In this document: one piece after another, positions 58,203-64,000 of the stretch
How positions within the stretch are numbered: the first letter of the stretch is position 1
How the letters are laid out: the number at the start of each line of letters is the position of its first letter
DNA from: Guadua angustifolia
Taxonomy: Eukaryota; Streptophyta; Magnoliopsida; Poales; Poaceae
NCBI GenBank assembly: GCA_036346375.1
Contig: CM070508.1
Coordinates: 21,830,852-21,894,851 of the forward strand
DNA: 64,000 nt
Direction: 5' to 3'
The notes under the pieces: model-generated
Databases searched by the model: none
Told to the model about the DNA's origin: nothing
What the model saw: only the letters and a program-made list of their open reading frames with translations
Position numbers and translations under genes: made by a program

Positions 58203-58318
58203 CCCGAAACCGCAACGACAGTTGAGAAAACTCCCGACCAGCACCCTTCGTCTTCCAATCCTCCCTGCCCGAGCGAAAACCTCCTCCCCCACCTTCGACC
58301 AAAATCGCCGTGATCGCC

Positions 58319-58897
58319 ATGGCCAAGCTAGGGAGGAGCACGTTGTCGCCAGCAAGGATGAAGGAACTCGAGACCCTGGGACTGCTTGATCCATTCACAT
58401 GGCGGCTGCCGGGCAACGAGACCGAGCCACGCCCCAGGGACGACGAGATCGTTTGCACCGAGCACTACGTCCTTTTCGGCCTGCGGACCCTGGAGAGCGA
58501 GTTCCTCTCCGTGGTCCTCACCAGTTGCGAGATCGAACTCATAAACCTGGTGCCGAACTCCATTCTTACTCTCGCCATCTTCTCCCACTTGTGCGAGGGG
58601 TTCCTAGGAATCCTTCCCAACCCCTCGCTCTTCTTCCGGTACTTCAGCCTCTTCCGCTCTGGGAAGGAACCTGTGGTCAGATGCCTCTACTTCCGGCTGC
58701 GGACAGGGCTCAAGTGGTCCTTCCCCAATATCCAAGCTCGGGACTCCCTTGGGCCATGGTCCGAGCGGTGGTTCTACCTGAAGAAAGGGGAACTCGGCAG
58801 ATGTTGTCACACGAGGAAGCCCATCGGCGGAAGAAGGAGACCCAGAGGCGACGATCTCGAGGCCGATGAAGAGGCCATCGCCGCCATACATCTCTGA
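58319..58897 (+). CDS. Antisense ORF of gypsy element, Transposase_28 (putative gypsy type transposon) domain, 192 aa
   Basis: ATG at 58319 in a strong context (GCCATGGCC); open to a TGA at 58895. The product has the PF04195 pattern: a conserved N-terminal segment, then L-NLVPNSIL-LAIFSHLCEGF, LPNPSLFFRYFSL and a Y-FRLR block near residues 85-135. The domain name is historical: no transposase activity is established. It lies opposite to pol between integrase and the 3' LTR. Coding remains continue in shifted frames (58898-61374) with a disordered middle and coiled-coil end, so the original protein was probably much longer. Role unknown; nucleic-acid or regulatory roles are guesses. Confidence 0.8.
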   Translation: MAKLGRSTLSPARMKELETLGLLDPFTWRLPGNETEPRPRDDEIVCTEHYVLFGLRTLESEFLSVVLTSCEIELINLVPNSILTLAIFSHLCEGFLGILPNPSLFFRYFSLFRSGKEPVVRCLYFRLRTGLKWSFPNIQARDSLGPWSERWFYLKKGELGRCCHTRKPIGGRRRPRGDDLEADEEAIAAIHL

Positions 58898-60600
58898 CCG
58901 GCGCGGACTCACCGGCGGCGATCATTGTCGACTTCTGCGGAATCGGTGTCCCCTGTGAGGAGGCGACGCACCCGTTCTCTACGAGATCCAAGGCGCCTCG
59001 ACTCGACCGCGAGGGTACGTCTCGTAAGCCTCCCTGCCTCGTGGTCTTGCTCAAGTCTGCCCCTCGATCTTCTCTGAGGGTCGTTCCCCTTTGCAGCGCC
59101 GAAGGAGTCTTGGGTTGCCGCCAGATGAACGAGATGTTCGGAACCGGCGACAACTACTCCATGGACGACTCGCGTCAAGAACGTGTTCGCCGAAGACCGA
59201 GGTAAGCCACCCCGTCCAATGGCTCGACCTAAGCGACCCTGGGGCCTTCCTTGATCCTTTCATGTACGCATGACCATCAGGAGCTGTTCGACACGGCCAG
59301 GCGGATGCTCCCACTGCCCGGGGGGGGGGGGGCAAGAGCAAAAAAGGGAAGAAGAGGCCTTCCCCGGCCGAAGCGGACTACCAGGAAGCGAAGAAACCTC
59401 ATGTCGAGTGGGGTGACCGCGCCATGGTAAGGATCCCGCTGGTCGAGCCCCCGAGCCCGTGCTCGTGTGCCTTGCCAGTTGATGAGTTGTCCTCTTTGCA
59501 GCAGCAGAGCGCGACGGCCGCTGCCAGGTCCTCGAGCCCTCTCCCGGCCCCGGGGCCTCAAGCTCGGAGCTCCGCCGCAGCGGATGACGTGGAGCCGGTA
59601 CGGGCTCCGGGACCCCCGGTCGCGAGGACACGCAAGCGAAGTGCCCCATCAGCCTCGGGGCAACAAGACCTTCGCCGACCCTCAATGAGGCGGAGGTTGG
59701 TGACCCTGGTAAATTCCTGGTTTCCTGGACTACTCTTCCCCACATCTTTCTGGCTTAGTGTATGTTTTTGATCGCAGACCTTGAGCACCCAAGCTCGAAA
59801 CTTGCCCGTTTTGACGATGGCTGTTGTCCAGGGCGAGTCCGAGTCCGAGGAGGAGACGGACTCCTACGTGTTGGCCCCGCATTGACCCTCGCGCCCGACG
59901 CGGACCCCATCGGGGTCGCCGAGCCTGGTCCCGGTCGACGAGTTCGACCAAGGCATCGACGACCCGGACGTGGAAGAGCTCCAGCCCGCGACCAGCACGG
60001 ATTTCGACGCTGGCAAGGCGGAGGACGTCGCTGCCACCGACCTCCCTGAAGTCGGCGTGAGGGAGAGCACCCAGAGTGCACCGGCCACAGCTGCGGAGGC
60101 ACCCCAGCCGCTCTTGCCCACCGTCGCCTCGGGCGCCGAGGACGCGACGCCCCCGGCCACCGGAGACGACCGCACTGTAGAGGCGCCTTGGGCCTGCTCG
60201 ACCGAAGCCGCACTTGGGGCCGAGGCCGTGATACCTCAGGCCGCGGATGATGATCATGGCGGCCCCGGCCATCCTCCGGCCGGAGACGAAGCGAGCCCCG
60301 ACCACCGAGGTCGAGACCAATGCTGCTGCCGCGCCCACTCCTGCCGACGAGTTGGGCCCTCCGGAAGAGGTGACGGGATCGAGCCGCCGCCGACGTGGGG
60401 ATCAAGGTCTCGGCCGAGCGTCTGCGGTGGTCGCGGCCGATTTCACCCCAGGAGCCGTGGGCGACGATGAGGAGGAGATCCCCCGTGATCGTATCGACGA
60501 TCGTGAGGAGTATACGCGCGCACACCTGGAGAGCCGAGTTCGCGGGGTAAGGACCCCTCCACACACCTTTGTAGCTTGTAAGCTTGAGTGCCTTGTCGCT
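58898..60600 (+). pseudogene. Antisense ORF, low-complexity middle portion
   Basis: Plus-strand frames (59281-59560, 59424-59771, 59970-60470, 60247-60627) are rich in Pro, Ala, Ser, Glu and Asp, as in the middle of long Transposase_28 proteins. A run of 13 G at 59320-59332 and other indels break the frame, and a GTAAG-like boundary near 59427 may be a splice site. The opposite-strand open frames here are composition effects. Confidence 0.55.
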
Positions 60601-60623
60601 TATCTCGGGCCACCCCTCCTGTC

Positions 60624-61374
60624 ATGAAGGCGATCGATAATGTCTCCCAAGGTCTGCGAGGCTTCCAAGAGCACGCCGACGTGCTAAGGGGCCTCCTGAA
60701 CGTGGTGGAGGCGCGAGAAGCTGAGCGCTCCAGACTCATCAGGACCATTGAGGTTGATCAGGAGGAGCTCGAGCAGAAGGCCGGGGTACTTGAAGAGCTA
60801 CGCCGAACGATGCTAGCGCAGGAGGTGGCTCACGCGGCCAAGCTCGAACAAACCAGGACTTCCGAGCGCGAGCACGGCTTTAAGGCCGTAGAGCAGGAAC
60901 GGACTCGGACGACCAGGGCGCTCGAGGCGCTTGAGACCGAGCGCGCCAAGGTAGAGTCGCTGGAGAAGGCCACCGCAGAGCGAGCTTCATCCTCAGACTC
61001 AGCGCTCGAGGCCCTGCAAGCAAAGGTCGAGGTCTTTGGAGAAGGTCGCCGCATGAGCAAGCCGCCTCCTCGCCCAAGCGCCGCCGATTTAACGCGCCAA
61101 GGTCGAGGCATTGGAGAAGACTGCGGCTGAGCAAGCGTCTTCCTCGGCCAAGGCGTCCCCCGAGCTGGAGGCCAAAATCGTGGAGCTGGAGGAGAAGCTC
61201 GGGCGCGCCAGCAAGGCGGCGAAAAACGCCCTGGCTCAACTCCAAGACGAGCGTCGTCGAGCCGCGGACGCCGCCAAGGAAGCCCTCCAGTACCAAAGTG
61301 TGATCTCGACCTTGCGGGTTAAGGTTGCCGAGCTCGAGCAAGAGAAGCTCGCCCGTGAGATGGCGGACTTGTAA
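60624..61374 (+). pseudogene. Antisense ORF, C-terminal coiled coil
   Basis: Two overlapping plus-strand frames (ATG 60624 to 61130, and 61111-61374, stop TAA at 61372) encode an almost pure heptad-rich coiled coil (many Leu/Ala at a/d positions, Glu/Lys/Arg elsewhere, e.g. LEEKLGRASKAAKNALAQL). A frameshift near 61090-61111 separates them. It fits the coiled-coil tail of the Transposase_28 protein. Confidence 0.65.
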
Positions 61375-62000
61375 CTTTACCCTCTTGCTGTCCTGTAAAA
61401 AACGATCGGAAATATTATGATAGAGCTACATTACTTTTGGGTGAAAAAGGTCTTGTCCTGTTTTGAGGTTCGTCGTCGAGGATGTTTGGAGTTCGCCTTT
61501 CTCGTTTTTGCTCGTGCTTCGTAGGTCGTTTGCTGGTAATATGCCACTGTCCAGCCCCCGTTGGGTTCGAGGTCGAGCAACGCCGGCCTTGGGCGCAAGA
61601 TTTGTACGCTAGCGAACGTGACCTACAGAATGGAGAAAAAGTCCGCAGGGGACATAGACGTGACGAAAGCGAGGTCGATAAAGAGATGGTTACGCCCGGA
61701 CTAACGTTCGAATCACAACCACGATCGTGCGCACTACTCCACAGTCAAAGTGGCGAGGCTCTTGGTTCGGGCCCGGGCACAGGGGGGAGCTAGATTGCGA
61801 AGAGGTTCGGCTTACGTTTAGCTCGTCCACTTGGGGTGAACGTCAAGCTCGCGACACTTAGACCATGAGCAAATGCGCTGCGTACGAAGGTCGTGAAGAA
61901 AAAGGAGTCTCGGACAAAAAGAACCGTATCAACACAAGTGGTAGCAGACATAAAGGGCGAGAATAAAAGAACAGCTTTATTGAAATTTAAGGTATAGAGG
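61375..62000. other. Spacer between antisense ORF and pol end
   Basis: Holds the 3' ends of both converging genes. No other gene is supported. AATAAA-like sequences near 61964 (AATAAAAG) and, for the minus strand, TTTATT at 61976 could serve as processing signals, but this is weak. Confidence 0.5.
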
Positions 62001-63043
62001 TTACACATAAAACTTCCGAAGCTGATCTATGTTCCATGAGCTAGAGAGCTCTCTGCCATCGGGCATCGCTAGCCGGTAAGCCCCGTGCGATCTGTTGAAA
62101 TGACTCTATAGGGGCCCTCCCACCGTGGGGATAACTTGTTGGTGTTGGATGAACCCTGAATCCGCCTCAGGGCTAGGTCCCCAACAAGGAGCTTCCTAGG
62201 TCGTACCGACCGAGACGCATGTCTGTGAAGAGCTTGTAGGTAGTGCGTTGATCGTAGCAGTGCACGGTATCTTACTTCTTCTGCGAGGGTAAGGTCGAGA
62301 GACCGCTCGTGCTCGAAGTTGACTTGGTCGACCAAGCTAACCCTGGCAGAGCCCAGCGTAACCTTAGGAGGCAGGACGGCTTCGGTACCGAACACGAGCT
62401 GGAAGGGTGTGGACCCTGTGGCTCGGCTTGTCGTGGTACGAATAGACCATAGGACGGTGGGAAGTTCGTCTACCCAGGTCTTGCCGCAGCGTTCGAGCTC
62501 ATCTGCAACTCGTTTCTTGACGCCCTAGACAATTTGCCTGTTGGCGCGTTCCGCTGCCCCGTTGCTCTGGGGGTGAGCCACTGAAGCGAAGCATACTTTG
62601 ATGCTGAATTCCTCGCAAAACTCCTGGAACAACTCACTGGTAAACTGAGTACCGTTGTCAGTGATAATTTTGCATGGAACCCCATACCTGGTAACCACGA
62701 ACAAGCAGAAGAAACGAACGGCCGCCCGAGCAGTTATGGTCGAGACCGGTTCAGCTTCTATCCACTTGGTGAAGGTATCAACAGCGACGAACAGGAATTT
62801 CTTTCCTCCGGTCGCCTGAGGAAAAGGGCCAAGGATGTCTAGCCCCCATGTCGAGAAGGGCCAAGCGAGCGGGATGGTCTGGAGCGCGTAGGCGGGCTGA
62901 TGCGACTTCCGGGCGTGGAATTGGCATGGTCGGCAGGTGCGGACGATATCACGAGCATCCTGAAGTGCTGTCGGCCAGTAATACCCCATGCGGAAGGCCT
63001 TGCCGACCATCGTCCTGTATGAAGAGTGTGCTCCACAGAGGCC
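62001..63043 (-). pseudogene. Integrase of right gypsy element, two nonsense breaks and a frameshift
   Basis: Begins in a frame broken by TAA at 63044-63046. The zinc-finger side has the Y-RTMVGKAFRMGYYWP block and C-R-P-C. The core has LDILGPFPQ (first Asp), IITDNGTQF (second Asp) and HPQSNGAAERANR (catalytic Glu), all kept. TAG at 62525-62527 follows ANRQIV. The C-terminal region continues in the same frame (FGTEAVLPPKV, KLSPRWEGPYRV), shifts near 62085, and the true end is TAA at 62001-62003 after a DQLRKFYV block. The D-D-E triad is intact but the protein is interrupted. Confidence 0.9.
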
Positions 63044-64000
63044 TTAGTGAATATCGTTCAACAGATACTTACTCTCCTCCGCAGAGATGCACCGCGTCAG
63101 GACGCCGGAAACATTCCATCTGTAGAGCATGCCGTCCACGAGTGTGTACAAGCTCGCCCGCCTCTTGATCCTGCTCCTCTCGGCAGGGTCGGGTGGCAGG
63201 TTGCCCCTTACAAGGAAATTGTGGATGGGTTCGGCCCAAGAGGGGATACCTTCGACCACAGCGAGCATGACCTCTTGATCGGAGATCGATGGGGCCGCCA
63301 GCGTCTCCAGGATGACGTCGGGGGGAATATTGTTGTCGGAGGAGCCGAGCTTGGAGAGGAAGTCCGCACTGGATTTATCCCTCTTGGGGATGTGTTTGAG
63401 CTCCAAGTTCTGGAACCACTTCTCCATCTTGCGCACCTCGGCGAGGTACTTTGCCATCGAGTCTCCCGAGCACTGGTAGTCCTTGTTGAACTGGTTGATG
63501 ACGAGCTGGGAGTCGCCCTTCACGACCAAATGGCGCGACGCCTAAAGCCTTGCAAGCTCAGAGGCCCGCCAGAGGGCTTCATACTCTGCCACATTGTTGG
63601 TCGCTGGAAACCCGAAACGAACCACGTACCTTAACTGGTCGCCGCGCGGGGTAAGGATAAGGATCCCAGCCCCGAGCGCTTGAAAGATCTTAAGCCGTCG
63701 AAGAACATGACCTAGGGCTTCTCCTCCTCGACCTGAAGCTCGAGAGCGGGCTGCGACGTCTGCTCGACCACGAAGTCGGCGAGCACTTGCGACTTTATGG
63801 CCGTCCGAGCCACGACCTGGACGTCGAACGCCGCCAGCTCCATGGCCCATTTGGCAATTCGCCCGCCATCCTCTGGGTTCCTCAGGATGTCCCCGAGCGG
63901 AAAGTTGCTCGAGACGACTACAGAGTGCGCCTGGAAATAGTGCCGGAGCTTGCGCGAAGCCATGAGGAGAGCATACAACAGCTTCTGTACCTGCGGGTAG
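63044..64000 (-). pseudogene. RNase H domains of right gypsy element, interrupted
   Basis: 63978-63712: end of RT/RNase H (LLMASRKLRHYFQ, AKWAMELAAFDV) up to TAG at 63712. After a frameshift near 63690-63710, 63680-63542 holds the first part of an archaeal-type RNase H (GAGILIL, TNNVAEYEALWR) to TAG at 63542-63544. 63541-63044: the remainder (VVKGDSQLVINQF, KHIPKRDKSSADFLSKL), the linker and the start of the integrase zinc domain, ending at TAA 63044. The dual RNase H layout marks the Tat lineage. Confidence 0.87.

Larger units (their letters stand above)
57270..64000 (-). mobile_element. Second Tat-like gypsy element, 3' half with antisense ORF, cut by window edge
   Basis: Reads right to left: RNase H and integrase (63978 to 62001), a non-pol region carrying plus-strand (antisense) coding sequence (58319-61374), PPT (57898-57912) and 3' LTR (57270-57897). 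GTTAG (57265-57269) should be one target-site duplication; its partner and the rest of the element are beyond the right edge. An extra ORF antisense to pol, placed before the 3' LTR, is known in grass Tat-lineage elements such as Grande. Pol has at least four in-frame stops and two frameshifts. Confidence 0.88.

Noticed and set aside
57951..59341. Minus-strand frames opposite the antisense ORF (up to 147 codons)
   Set aside because: They lack domains; the plus strand has the Transposase_28 pattern, a TATA box and a good start context.

Overview
This is nuclear DNA of a plant, almost certainly a grass (Poaceae). The evidence is GC-rich, GC3-biased exons with short GT-AG introns next to AT-rich intergenic DNA, and a transposon community typical of grasses: Tat/Retand-like Ty3/gypsy elements with dual RNase H and an antisense extra ORF, a Sirevirus-like Ty1/copia element, long TGTAACATCCC-type solo LTRs, CACTA elements, Stowaway MITEs and non-autonomous hAT elements. 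Most of the 64 kb is transposable elements; one host gene looks intact.

Layout. 1-4746: 5' half of a minus-strand Tat-like gypsy element (LTR, PBS, gag-protease, start of RT), broken by frameshifts and in-frame stops. 4747-5500: flank with one small unassigned ORF. About 5500-26098: a three-level nest. An old AT-rich minus-strand gypsy element is split by a 3.2-kb solo LTR (7552-21806, TSD GTTTT), which is itself split by an 11.04-kb Sirevirus-like copia element with both LTRs (9940-20979, TSD GAAAC). 26778-33570: a six-exon receptor-like protein kinase gene on the minus strand with all kinase motifs. Its 4.87-kb second intron holds a Stowaway MITE and a hAT element with diverged internal tandem repeats. 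35268-37324: solo copia LTR. 38025-38372: foldback element. 38462-45500: a 7.04-kb CACTA element (TSD ATA) in a TA-rich microsatellite, with decayed TNPD-like (DUF4218/DUF4216) and TNPA-like (Transposase_24) genes on the plus strand. 45555-46468: solo LTR of the same family as the element at position 1. 46618-47129: small CACTA derivative containing a tRNA-like relic. 48290-49030: hAT element. 49640-50110: minisatellite. 50241-51275: Stowaway split by a hAT element with perfect 12-bp TIRs. 51500-51870: probable LINE relic. 52330-57200: relic of an FDM/IDN2-like (XH-domain) gene split by a second TGTAACATCCC solo LTR (52790-57057), itself split by a reverse-oriented solo copia LTR (55301-56739, TSD AGGAG). 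57270-64000: 3' half of a second minus-strand Tat-like element: 3' LTR, PPT, a plus-strand (antisense) Transposase_28/coiled-coil ORF region with its own TATA box, then decayed integrase and RNase H.

How it fits together. The kinase is the only host gene that looks functional; it probably encodes a one-pass membrane Ser/Thr kinase. Everything else records repeated insertion, LTR-LTR recombination (five solo LTRs) and decay. Many stops arose as CAG-to-TAG or TGG-to-TAG changes, as expected from deamination of methylated CHG sites. The least ordinary elements are the antisense gene of the right-hand gypsy element, the long hairpin and duplicated exons inside the CACTA element, and the remnant of an RNA-directed DNA methylation factor broken up by the transposons such a pathway silences.
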